NCBI GenBank assembly: GCA_020064725.1
Contig: JAGTWJ010000003.1
Coordinates: forward strand, 2,728,001 to 2,792,000
Length of the DNA: 64,000 nt
Direction of reading: 5' to 3'
From: Drechslerella dactyloides
Lineage: Eukaryota; Ascomycota; Orbiliomycetes; Orbiliales; Orbiliaceae
The translations under genes were made by a program, and so were the position numbers. The notes under the pieces are model-generated. The model did not search any database and was not told the DNA's origin. It saw only the letters and a list, made by a program, of their open reading frames with translations. Positions within the stretch are counted from its first letter, which is position 1. Each line of letters starts with the position of its first letter. Shown piece after piece: positions 46,050-57,260 of the stretch.

Positions 46050-49000
46050 TCACCCAAATGCAACCGTCAGCCCCAAGTTCACCAGACTCGCGAGCCCCTC
46101 CCCGATAATCGCCCCGGACGCCACCAGCACCAGCCCCGTCTCTCCCCTCCCCCTCCTCCTCCACCACCCCTCCGCCGCCCCGCCCAGCACCCGCGCCAGC
46201 GTGAACGACGGCGTATTGTACATCCCAATCGCCACCGCGATGCCCCCCGGCAGCCACCTCCCCCATTTATTGTCTCCCGCCTTCACCGCCGTGATCACCG
46301 CAAACGCCACCCCGAACGCCGCGCAAAACTCCTGCGAATGCGCCGGCAGCCCCTCCCCGTACAGCAGCCGCGCGCAGTCAACCCACACCACCGCCGCCGG
46401 CATCTCGAACAAGCCGCTGGGTATCGCGTACACCCGGTCATACACCCGGTACAGTACGCTCGACACCACCGCGCCCCACGCCGCCCCGATCAGCTGTCCG
46501 TAGAACTGCGCCTTTGGCGACGCCTGCAGCAGGTGCGATGTCTTCAGATCTTGTAATATGTCGCCCGCTTGCTGGCCCGCCGCTTCTGATATCGCGCCGG
46601 CCACCAGGTTGATCAGGACCGCCGCCGACGAGCTCTTCGCCACGATCAGTGCGAAGAACAGCTGCGCAATCTTGCCTGCATCGCACACCACCGTTAGCCG
46701 TCAACGCATCCTCCTCGTATTCCGATGCAGCGAGCGATCGATAAGTGCAACAGTAAGACAATTGGGGGAATACTGACTGATCCCGGAGACCGGATTCAGA
46801 TCCGTCTGCCCCAGCGCCCGCGCCGCCATCACCGACAGTATGAACGCCACCCCCAGCGCCACCACCGTCAAATACACCGGCACCTGCGGAAAGCACCACC
46901 ACACCGTCCCCACGCACAGCGCCGTCGACGCCACCAGCGCTGTCACGAAGACTCGCGCCCCGATCTGCTCCTCCGGCGGCGCATCCACGTATTCGTCCCC
47001 TTGCCCCTCGCACTCATCCGCCTCTTCCTCGTCGCAGTCGACTTCCTCCCCCTCCGTGTCGTCCGTAGCCACCCGCGAGAATCTGCTGTAGCGGTGTAGA
47101 CGCGTCCGCCGCAGATACCGCCTAGCCAGCGGCCACGCCGTGCTGCCGGCGAGCATGGACAGCGACACGACGCTGTCCGCCAGCATGATCGCCAGACTCA
47201 CCCACACGATCCACCCGCGGCTGCCGTCCTTCCAGTCGCTCACCTCGCCCGGCGCCCACCCCTTCCATTTCGCGAGCGGTGACAATATCCCCCATCTGCA
47301 CCCATACCCCGGTCAGCCAATTTTGATACAACCATCGGAAATTTCGACTCTCGAGTGTGATGTAATGTGGAGGGGAAGGTACTGACCCCACCACAGCCCC
47401 AAAGAGCATGGCCAGCGTCGTCGCCTCGCCCATAATCATCCCCTGCCCAATGTACGCCGGCGACGGATTCAGCGCCCACAGCCAGTCCCGCGCCGCCGCC
47501 CGCCCAAACACGGGCAGATTGCGCAACAACGGCACGAAGAACGTCAACAGAGTCTATGCATGCAATGCACGAATTTGACAGAAAACCGCCCAGGTTAGCC
47601 ATGTCTTGCACCTCTGCCCTGCATATCCCACCCTCAATGCATGCAGGTACACACACACACGCACGCACACAAAAGTCCACACGTACGCACCGCACTACGC
47701 ACGCAGCGCATCTGGGATGGCACGCATGTCCTTGGCGTGCGGCATAGGATCATCGTAATGCCGATAAATGTCAAGTCATGTCAAATCGCACAACCCGCCA
47801 ATCGCAAATAAACGGGGCAATCGGATGGGAAACGTAAAAAATGGCCTTACATATCCCGCCGAGATGCCAAATGCGATGCTCAGCAGCCGTGTCTGCGCCT
47901 GCCAATCGCCCGTATTGGCCACCGACGACCTTCCCGCTTCGGCTGGCGAAATGCCTCGCCGAGACCTGAACCCGGTCCCCTCCCCCTGCGCTTCTCCAGA
48001 GACCACCACATCCACGTCCCGAGACATTTCTCGATAGCGGCGGCGCGATCGGGGTTGAAATTGCAATTGTGTCTTCTGCGACCTGCCGCTGTGCAGAACC
48101 TTGATCATCGTCGCGGTCGCAGTCCCGCTGGGGAACCGCAGCTTCTCGCGCACGATCAACTGCCGGCGCAGCGGCACCGAGAATATCACGCCGAAGAAGG
48201 CCAAGCCGAGGCTCCACAGCACCAGCGACGGCGTCGACAGCCGGACGGGCGTCCCCTCGGCGGGGTGCAGCAGCTTTTCGATCGCGGGGACGACGCTGAT
48301 AACCGCGGACGACAGCGGCATGCAACCGACGGCGACGGCGACCGTCTGCACGAAGACTATAATCCCAGGATCCATCTCGCACGCATTAGAGCCGAATTCC
48401 ACAGTATCGTCATCATCATCACCATCATGTCGTGTCATGTCGTGTCATATCATGCCACCCCATATAATATGATAGACAACGCCATGACATAACATGATAA
48501 TGTAATGCAGGAAATGGACTGGAATCCTACGCGATGGACAATCCTGGGGTGGGATGAATGGATTCACGCACCGTTTTCCTTCTCCAAGAACGGGCGGCCC
48601 AGCAGCGGCGAGGCGGCCTGGAAGACGACGAAGGAGAGCAGGGCGGCGGGCATGGACATCAGACTGATCCAGCCGGCTGCATCGCCAACAGACATAATTC
48701 ACACAATCAACATCATTTCTCTTCTCCAGCATATCATACGCGCGCACACAGACACACGATACAAATACTCAAGTATGTATTTATACACTGTGTCTTATCG
48801 AACCGGCTTGGGATGATAGGTCGGAGATGATGGACGGCAGATGCAATGCACGCCAAGGACGGACGCAATCGAAGCCAGGTTTCGCGCATGCATATAGATA
48901 ATTTCAAGTATCTTACTCTGCAGGCCAAAGTAGACGTTGACGGCGTTGAGCAGTGTGCCGACGACCAGCCCGACAGCCAGGCCGCGGATGGTGAACTGTC

Positions 49001-49187
49001 TTTGCGACAGCGATTGTGACTGTGAAGCGGCATTGACGTCGGCGCGATGGCTGAGATTGGTAGCAGCAGTGGCGATATCGGGCCCGTAGGAATAATGGCC
49101 GCGGGCGGCAGCAGCAGTCGCGTCGGGAAATTCGGAGTCGGAAGCGGCAGGCAGCAGCAGCGCCAGACGATCAGAGCGAGCTTCCAT
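46050..49187 (-). CDS. OPT-superfamily membrane transporter
   Basis: Member of the oligopeptide/metal-chelate transporter superfamily, probably nearest the yeast YGL114W type; substrate unknown. Six exons (high to low): 49187-48917, 48676-48572, 48356-47851, 47553-47387, 47295-46778 and 46675-46050; 2193 nt, 730 residues. Family motifs: FTIRGLAVGLVVGT then YFGLQTGWISLMSMPAALLS across exons 1 and 2; ENVFVQTVAVAVGCMPLSS; PLRRQLIVREKLRFPSGTA; GQGMIMG; PLAKWKGWAPG; QTDLNPVSGISKIAQLFFA. A charged loop rich in Arg, Ser and Glu (about residues 215-275) lies between membrane segments. The N-terminal about 55 residues are cytosolic and Ala/Ser-rich. Two introns use GTCAGT donors, and the introns of about 215 and 297 bp are long for this window. 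The first Met of the open frame is taken as the start. Confidence 0.9.
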
Positions 49188-50521
49188 GTTGCGAGTGCAA
49201 TTGTTCCGGGCGTGCAGCTGCAGCGGCCATGCACCCGGCGTCCGTCGCGATATTTCTGCAGGTCGAGATGGTTGATAGCAGCGTTCGATTTCGTGGGTGG
49301 ATGGATGGATTTCTACATAAGAGTAATGTGTGTGTGGCCTGTGCCCAATGCGGTAGCGGGTGCCGTATGGGGCGACGACCGGGTCTTGGCGTCACGAGAC
49401 TTTGAAGCACGTCTTATCACGCAGCCCGGACAGAACGGACGAACGGACACCAACGGTGATGAGCAGCGTCCGGGACTGGACTGGACCGGGCGATGAGAGG
49501 AGGTCTCAACGGGAAGGCGAGCGAGAGATAGCAAATTTCGCAGGGGAATGCAGGCAGGCTATCGGAGAGAGAGAGACTTGCTCGCTTGGGTGTCTCAGCC
49601 AAATTGGAGCGACGGGCTGCAGCAGCTGCCTCTCGAGGAGAGCCGATTGCGAGGGCCTTTTCGGGTGGTCGTGATGCACGATGGTGGAGTTGGGTGGAGT
49701 TGGCCAATCCGACGACGCGCACACACACACACACACACACACAGCTGCATACATGGGAGCGGTGGTAGACGCAGGAACGACGACATGCAGCCCGACACGT
49801 AGCCATCGTCACTCACCCATCCGCATCGAAAGAGTATCACAACCACCCCCCGACGACATGCCTGCCCTGGAGAATGCATCGAATGGACGGGGCCAATGGG
49901 CGGACGGGCCAGGCTGCGACGACAGCCGTCTCCAGGTGCCCCCCGGCAAATTGCTTTTGGCCGGGCCAATTTCCCCTCGTCTCTCCTGCCCGTCCAATCG
50001 CCGGCCTCGCCGACTTGCTTTTTTCTGCAAATTTGCGCGGCCGCCGGCACCCACGCCGCTAATTAATCACAATCATACTGGCAATTAATACTTGTACGTC
50101 GCTGTGGAGCCATCTTGTCTCCGCTGTCCTTCTCTCGCTCTCTCCCTTTTCCTGCTGTCCTCACCGTTTCTGCTGCTCTTCCGCGCTGCTTTTTCGCTCT
50201 GGTGCATCTTCGGCTTCACTCCTTTGTCGAACTGGTCACCGCACGCTCCTTCTTTCCACCACCCTCCTTTCTCTCAACCTCCACCGTCTCCATCTCCATC
50301 TCCACCTCCACCTCCCTCCTCCTCCTCCATCGCAGTCGCCGTACTGTATGCGCATCGCTCCTGCTCCAGGCAGCATCAGCATCATCGTCGCTTCTGCATT
50401 AATGTCCAGCTAGTCAATCGCTCTCTCCCTCCAGTCGTCAAACCAATCGACCTGCCGTTACGGCCCTCCAATCGATTAAAATCCTTCCAGTCAATCCTTC
50501 GCCAATTTTGATATTCCCAAC
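49188..50521. promoter_or_regulatory. Divergent OPT-SUN gene promoter region
   Basis: A 1.33 kb region between opposing starts. Near the SUN-family gene it is CT-rich (about 50100-50350), typical of a highly expressed fungal promoter and leader. A CA microsatellite lies at 49720-49743. The open frames of 60-150 codons on both strands resemble nothing and are low-complexity. Confidence 0.5.
49720..49743. repeat. (CA)12 microsatellite
   Basis: Twelve uninterrupted CA dinucleotides in the shared upstream region. Confidence 0.95.
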
Positions 50522-52282
50522 ATGCGCTTCCTCCAAGCCGCCCCCTTCGTCAAGGCCGGCCTGCTCACCGCCATCGCCCTCCCCGCAATCGTCGTCGCCG
50601 CCGACGTCGCCGCGCCCTCCGACTTCACCCGCCGACACGCACACGTCCACCAGAAGAAGCACGACCACAGCAGCGACAATGCGAAACCAAAGCTCGAGAA
50701 GCGCGGCTCCTGCTCCTTCCCCGGCAAGGGCAGCATGGTCGCCGTCGCCAAGGGCGAGATGAACGGCGGATGGGCCCTCCCGCCCGACCAGCCCTGCGAA
50801 GTCGGCATGTACTGCCCGTACGCTTGCCCGCCCGGCTACCTGATGGGCCAGTGGGATCCCGAGGCCACGGCCTACACGTATCCGATGTCGATGGTATGCG
50901 CAGCCCTATAGCTCTTCTTTTTCCTTTTTTGGATCTTGCTCGTGCATCGCGAAAATTATGCCGCTGCCGTCAATTGGCGAATCCGCGACCGTGCTAACCC
51001 AACGTGTTTCCCAGAACGGCGGCTTGCGCTGCGGACAGGACGGCGAAGTCTCCGTCCCGTTCCCCGAAAAACCCATGTGCTATGAAGGCCACGGCACCTT
51101 CCTGGCCAAGAACTCCTGCTCCGAGTCCGTCGCCATCTGCCAGACCGTCCTGCCCGGCCGGGAAGACATGCTCATCCCCTCCGTCGTCAACCCCGGCCAG
51201 ACCGTCACCCTCGCCGTCCCCGGCACCGAGTACTGGTGTGGCACCGCTGCTCAGTAAGTAGCTCTTCACATGATAGCTTCAGAGATTCATTCACTTACTC
51301 GAATTGCTACAGCTACTATATCAACCCGCCTGGCGTCTCCGCCAGGGATGGCTGCATCTGGGGTTCCACCGCCAACCCGCACGGTAACTGGGCTCCGTAC
51401 GTCGCCGGCGCCAATATCGATGACGCCGGAAACACGTACACCAAGATCGGCTGGAACCCAATCTACCTCGAGCCCGCCACTCCCTTCAGGAACGAGCGCC
51501 CGGATTGGGGTGTCGAGATCATCTGCGAGGAGGGCGGGAACTGCTCCGGTCTTCCCTGCAGGATCGACCCCAGCGTCGACGCCGTCAACTCGGTCAACGG
51601 TAAGTCCGGAGGCCAGTCGACCGGCGGCGCCGGTGGCGCCAACTTTTGCGTCGTCACCGCCCAGAAGGGCTCCAAGGCCATCATGGTGACTTTCCCCGCC
51701 GGCAAGAGCGGTACCACCAGCGGCTCCGGCTCCGGCGACGTTGGCTCCGTCAAGATCGCAGAGGCCAGCCCCGAGTCTTCGTCTTCACCGCCGCCGCCCT
51801 CGACGACGACCACCACCACCCAGCCGCCGACCACCACTTCTGAGCCTCCCTCCACCACGGCGGAGCCCACCACGACGACCGAATCGTCGACCACCACAAC
51901 CGAGTCGTCGACTACCACCTCTACCACCACCACTGAGTCCTCGACATCGACCTCCGAATCCTCCACTTCGAGCAGCTCGTCGTCCTCCGACTTGGCCAGG
52001 TTGAGGCACAAGGTCCACAACAACACGTCGACCCGGACCTCTCCCGTCTCCCACTCGAAGCATCGTTCGTCGTCGCACTACACGCCCACCCTGACTCCCG
52101 TCAACCAGGGTATATCGAATGTGACCGCCGATGCGTCGATGTACACGGATGTTGCGCCGTCGACCGTCAACACGCCGCCACCGGCGTCGACGTCCGAACT
52201 GAGGAGCGCCGCTGCCGCATTTGTCCCGAGTGTGTTCGCGCTGGGACTTGCGGCGATCGCGCACGTTGTTCTGGCGTTGTAG
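50522..52282 (+). CDS. SUN-family cell-wall protein, GPI-anchored
   Basis: Secreted wall-remodelling protein of the SUN family (Sim1/Uth1/Nca3/Sun4; glycoside hydrolase GH132), linked to beta-glucan metabolism and cell separation. Exons: 50522-50893, 51015-51253 and 51313-52282; 526 residues. A signal peptide covers about residues 1-26 (AGLLTAIALPAIVVAA). A Kex2-type site, KLEKR, lies at about 58-62, right before the SUN domain GSCSFPGKGSMVAV. The domain keeps the cysteine motif CPYACPPGYLMGQWDP, YTYPMSM joined by splicing to NGGLRC, and CSGLPCRIDP. A Ser/Thr-rich stalk (about 350-430, many TTTTTES repeats) and a hydrophobic C-terminal segment (FVPSVFALGLAAIAHVVLAL) suggest a GPI anchor. SUN proteins are usually not GPI-anchored, but a second fungal subgroup is. 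Strongly G/C-ending codons suggest high expression. Confidence 0.93.
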
Positions 52283-53747
52283 ATAAACTTCAGACGTCCC
52301 ACTTTATTTTTTTTCGCGTGTCGGCGGATCTGCCTGGATCTGTTGCGCCACCTTTTTTTGGATTTGGGAGTCTCATGGAGTTTATCTGTTTCCCTTTTTT
52401 ACATTATATATATATTTTTTCACCCTTTCCCTTCTCAGGCTGGTCGGCTCCGCATCGGATTGCGATGGTTGGGATCGGACCTCCCACGAAGAACATACGA
52501 TGCCCCCGCCGATTTATATTTATTCACTTCTGATATTGATGTCACTATCTTGGTATACCATCACGACAAATAGCAATTAACTTTTAATCCTGGACGACTT
52601 TTACTTTATTGTTCACTTGTTTTCCTGTTCCGTCTCAGGTCGCGCGCTTGATTCGCTGGCGAGCTGGGTGGGCGCGTATCAACTGTCGAAGCACAGTACC
52701 AGCGTGGCCTGGCCATCTCGTTTACCCCGAACAGTCTCTCCGTGGATGTTCGAGTTTTTTTTTTATTATATTGTATCTTCCACTTCTCCATTGACTCTTT
52801 TTTTTTTCATGCGCCGGGGCCCTTTTTCTCCCATTACTTTCCACCACACGTCCCCGGCGCGCAAGACGGCCGCGTGGAGGGACCACGGCGCGGTTTGATG
52901 TGTTACGACACGAATATGCTCTAATCTATCCAGTATTCGTAATTCTTATTATCACTGCATACCTACATCCGTGCTTCTTTTGCTCGCTCAATTAAATTAC
53001 TGCTCTCTCTCACACATCATCATATTAGTCCCCCGTTAACCCCTTGACCCCCTCCGTTACTTCATTTCCTTTGTACAACATCCAACATCTCTCTTTGTAT
53101 TTTACTCGCCGTTCACTTCTCAACGATACCACTTTATTATAAATTCTCCCAGGTTTCTTCCAAGAAGAACCGCCCTTTTTGTGCTCGCTATCTGCTGCTT
53201 TGGTCGTTTTTTAAGCTGCCCCTCTTCATGCATGCTCTCGCGCCGCGCGGGCATGCGAGGGGGACGCGACATGTAATTTTACATTATTGATCTGACTGAA
53301 ACCGAGGTACATTACATTACATACTGGGGGGATGAGGGGACGGCCGTACCTGTACATTAGGAACGCAATTGCTTTGAATGGTATTTATTTCAAGTGAAAC
53401 TCACATTTGGATCGGTAGAACTGGTATGTGCCCGGTTGTATTTCGGGACGTCCGAGTTGTGCGCCATGCAGGTACGCCCTGGCGCCGGGCTGGGCGGAGC
53501 GATAGCCGACAGCTTGGCTGGCGGCGGCCATGCAACGTCATTTTGCTCGAAACACCATCACAAGAGCACCCATCGCCATTCAATTATCGGAATGCCAGCA
53601 CGACGGACGCCAATTGCCCCGTGCCGCGGCTGAGATAGCTGCCCGCACGGCCGACGCGACTAATTGACCGCTCATCAAGAGCATTACAGATATACTATTC
53701 TGCGATTGCGTTCGCCCGACTTCCGACAGTTTCACCAACCCCGGCCG
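52283..53747. other. Intergenic region SUN gene/TAM41
   Basis: A 1.46 kb region with the SUN gene terminator (T-rich runs near 52300-52430 and 52750-52810) and TAM41 upstream sequence. A GC-rich palindrome-like CCGCGCGGG lies near 53250, and ACATTACATTACAT repeats near 53305. A frame of 86 codons at 53378-53638 resembles nothing. The 53664 ATG is in frame with TAM41 but lies before the likely presequence start. Confidence 0.5.
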
Positions 53748-55284
53748 ATGATGCCGCTGGGAACCCGCCCCGCCGCGCGCCTGCTCGCCGCCTCGGTCCT
53801 GCGCTACGGCCTGCTGGTCCCCGCGCCCGGCTGCGTCGTGCTCGGCCGCTCCTCCGACCGCCCTCACCACGCCTGCTTCTCCTCGACACCCTCCCGACGA
53901 CAACAGGACACCCGCAATGATACTACACCACCTCCCTCCGCGGCGAAAGAGGCCGCCACCGAGCCTCCCCCGCCCCCGTCGTCACCCTTCAGCTACGACA
54001 CGCAGGAACCGGACTACGACACCTCGCAATACCACTCCCTCCCCCGCGCGTTCGGCGCGAACCAATACATGCACATCAACGAGGAACTCCGGCAGTCGCT
54101 CCGCCAGCTGCTGTGGCAGTTCAAAGCGCCCATCCGGTACGCCTTCGCGTACGGCTCCGGCGTGTTCTCGCAGGGCACCTCCTCGTCGGAGAAGCCGATG
54201 ATCGACCTCATTTTCGGGGTGACGTACACGCAGCACTGGCACAGCCTCAACCTGACGGACCACCGCGACCACTACAGCTTTCTCGGCCGGCTGGGCAGCG
54301 GCGTTGTGACGCGCGTGCAGGACGACTTTGGCGCCGGCGTGTACTTTAACACGTACGTTGAGCTGAACGGGATGGTAGGGTCGTCGTTATAGACGTTATG
54401 TGTTATCATCTTGACGGGTGTCCGTGCTAAGGGTGTCGTGCTGCAGATGATCAAGTATGGCGTCGTCAGCCTGGACACGTTCTGCCGCGACCTGGCGGAC
54501 TGGGAGACGCTCTACCTCGCCGGGCGGATGCACAAGCCGGTACCACCCATCATATCTAATTTTATCCATTACGTCGAAGAAAGAGAGGACTGATGATATA
54601 CAGGTGAAAATACTCCGCGATGACGCCCGCGTAAGGCTGGCCAACCAGGCGAATCTGCTGTCCGCGCTGCGGGTCGCGCTGCTGCTGCTCCCGGAGCAAT
54701 TCACAGAGGAACAGCTCTACCACACGATCGCGGGCATCTCCTACATGGGCGACCCGCGCATGAACCTCTTCACGGAGAACCCGCACAAGGTCGCCAACAT
54801 TGTCGCGAACCAGCTGCCCAACTTCCGCCGCCTGTACTCCCCGCTCGTCGACACGCTGCCCAACCTCGTCTTCAAAGACGACCCCGCGGCGACCGTCCCG
54901 CGCGACACCCTCCTGCTGCAGGACATGGACCCCGTGCGGCGGGGCAACATGGTGCGACGGCTGCCCAAGGCGTTCCGCAAGCGGCTATACTTCCAGTACC
55001 AGCGCAAGTGGCAGATCCCGCAGCTGGAGTACGAGCGGCTGGTCGGGACGGCGGAGCAGGAGCGCGTGGAGGGCCGGCAGGGCGGGCGGTTCGAGCAGCG
55101 GATCGCGGAGGACGTGGCGGGGATCCGCCGGGAGGTGCACGCGGTCATCCGCAGCACGATCGGGTGGCCGAGCACGAGCCAGAGCGTGAAGGGCCTGTTC
55201 ACGACGGGCTGGGTCAAGACGTGGCGCTACCTGCGGGAGAAGGTGCGCAAGTGGCGGACGGCGAAGAAGAGCGCGGGCACATAG
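53748..55284 (+). CDS. TAM41: Mitochondrial CDP-diacylglycerol synthase Tam41
   Basis: Matrix-side inner-membrane phosphatidate cytidylyltransferase that makes CDP-DAG for cardiolipin synthesis. Exons: 53748-54374, 54447-54539 and 54604-55284; 466 residues. The start MMPLGTRPAARLLAASVLRYG is a good mitochondrial presequence; an upstream in-frame ATG at 53664 would hide it. After a Pro/Ser linker, the nucleotidyltransferase fold has AYGSGVFSQ (about 134) and KPMIDLIFGV with its catalytic-type Asp, then HYSFLGRLGS and GAGVYFNTYVELNGMMIKYG. The second half has the helical Tam41 region (LYLAGRMHKPVKILRDD, GDPRMNLFTENPHKVANIV). The C-terminus (TTGWVKTWRYLREKVRKW) is amphipathic, fitting membrane attachment. 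Convergent with IST1, with 194 bp between stop codons. Confidence 0.94.
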
Positions 55285-55478
55285 CATAGCCGGTCGACCG
55301 GTATATTGGATGTACTTTTAGAGTAGCGGTGCCAGCACAATACAGCGTACTTGAATCTCTTGTATCATGCCAATTCGATAGATGTAAAACGGTAGTGTAA
55401 AGCAACGCTTGCAGTATCAAACCCGGACAAAAGGAAACCCAGCCGAACGATAACGAACGCACGATGATGATAGTAGTA

Positions 55479-56514
55479 TCAATCCTTAGGCGGCGACTTG
55501 AGCGCGGCGAACCGCTTCAGCAGATCCTGGTCGATTTCCGACCCGGGCGCCTTCCTCGGCGCAGCTTGCACCACCCTTTTCACCGGCGTCACAGGCGGCC
55601 CCGCCGACGACTTTGCTGACGACGACGGTCCCGGCGCCGCAGCAGCGGTCTTCGGCTCCGTCCTATCGGGCAGCTTGACCTGCGGGCGCACGTTCTCCGT
55701 CGTCGGACTGGCCGGCGCGATCGCAATCGGACTCTTGGGCCCCAGATTGATCTTCCGCGGGGGCGTCGCATGCGACAGCTCCTCCTCGGCCACGGCCAGC
55801 GGCTCCTCCAGCAGCGCCACAGGCACCCCTCCGCCGCCACCTTCCCCATCGTCGTCATCGTCCCCCGCATCCTCCACCGTCACCTCCTCCTCCACACCCG
55901 GATAATGGACATGGTACGCCTTCGCTATCTCCTGCAGGTACAGCTCGACCAGCTCCTTCCCCGGCGGCTCGACCTTCAGCTTCTTCGTGACCCTCTCCGC
56001 CACTTTCCCCTCCGTGTTATCGATGGCGGCGGCCGCGTACGCCTTACCGTACTTCTCGACGAGCAGCACGCGCACCTGCTGCAGCTCCTTGACGTCCGTG
56101 CGGGGAGCCGCGTAGATTATCGACTGCACGGCCTCGTCGAGCCCCGGGTCGACGTCCTTGGCTTCCATCAGCCCTATCCGCGCGAGCAGCAGCTCGCAGT
56201 AGAGTTCCAGCACCTCGAGCAGCTCGACGTTGATATCCTCGCGGATGATGATTTCGACGCGGATGCGCGCGGACTCGATTTTCCCGGCTTCGATGAGCTG
56301 GGCGAGCTGGCGGCGGTTGATCTTTGCGAGGGCCGTTTCCTTCTGCTGGACCATGCGCAGGCGGCTGATCGAAAGCTTCAGCGAGACCTTTAATTTACTC
56401 TACACCCCCCCAATCCCATATTGTCAGCTAGCTACACGTATGGGGGTTGTATCAGTTGGGTGATGGTGGTGGGTGGATGGGAGATAGTACCAGGAGGGGC
56501 GACGGCGGGGCCAT
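55479..56514 (-). CDS. IST1: ESCRT-III-associated protein Ist1
   Basis: Ist1-family protein that binds Did2 and Vps4 and tunes ESCRT-III disassembly at endosomes. Two exons: 56491-56514 (MAPPSPLL) and 55479-56399, with a GTACTA donor, CTGAC branch and 314 residues in total. The Ist1 domain spans about residues 9-185: SKLKVSLKLSISRLRMVQQK, then ALAKINRRQLAQLIEAGK, ESARIRVEIIIREDINVELL and YCELLLARIGLM, the classic helical core. The remaining 130 residues are acidic, then Pro/Ser/Ala-rich. A short motif near the end (DLLKRFAALK, about 299-308) resembles the Leu-rich MIT-interacting motifs of ESCRT-III tails. The start is fixed by the short first exon, since the Met at 56354 would cut the first helix. 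Confidence 0.9.
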
Positions 56515-57260
56515 GACGCGCAGCAGGGCGAACCCGACGATAAAGATGGCGAGAACGATAATCTGGCACCGGAACGAGAGATTCAGCGGCCGGTCGTCGT
56601 CGTCGTCGTCTGTAGATAATACACGTCTTAGCGAGTGCGGATTTCAGCGGATGGTACGTATCTAGATGTCAGGAGTGCGTACAGAGACCGAAGAAGGGGG
56701 GCGGGCGGTCGGCGGGGATGAAGTTCATTGTATGTCGAGGAGTGCAGTGGGTGAGTGGAGGGCGTACGTATGCTTGTGCTGGCTGGGCTGTTTGTCGGGT
56801 GGGATCCTACTTTGCGGGATGCCGTGCGTTGCGGCAAACGTTCACGTCCCTCGAGATGCCGTCGAGATGCCGTTCCGGGATGTCCTTCCTGCAGCCAAGG
56901 ATGTTTACTCCTGTGTACACTGGAGTGGAGGTTTCTGACGGCTGCTCGGCCGGGCTGCCCGCTGTCGGCGGTGGCTCTATCGCAATCGATCGGGCGAGCG
57001 GGCACAGTCCGAGACAGAGCTATCGCTTTTCACTATCCGTCGGCCTCCCGATGCATGCAGCGCTATCTTTTTCTCGCGCGGGACAATTATATTTATCCAG
57101 CAAAGTCTGTCTGTCTGCGATAAATTACTATATACTTCTGATATATAAGATTGTCGACCGCTGTTCACTTTCTCCTTCCCACCCGTATCGCAGTATAAAT
57201 ATAAATACAACATTGGTTGCAAGTCGAGTCAGTTTGCCGCTGCACCATGATATCATCGCC
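56515..57260. promoter_or_regulatory. Divergent IST1-transporter promoter
   Basis: A 746 bp region between opposing starts, with a GTCGTCGTC run near 56595 and a TATAAATATAAATA stretch near 57195-57207, about 60 bp before the transporter start codon, which could be its TATA element. The open frames here overlap each other and resemble nothing. Confidence 0.45.
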
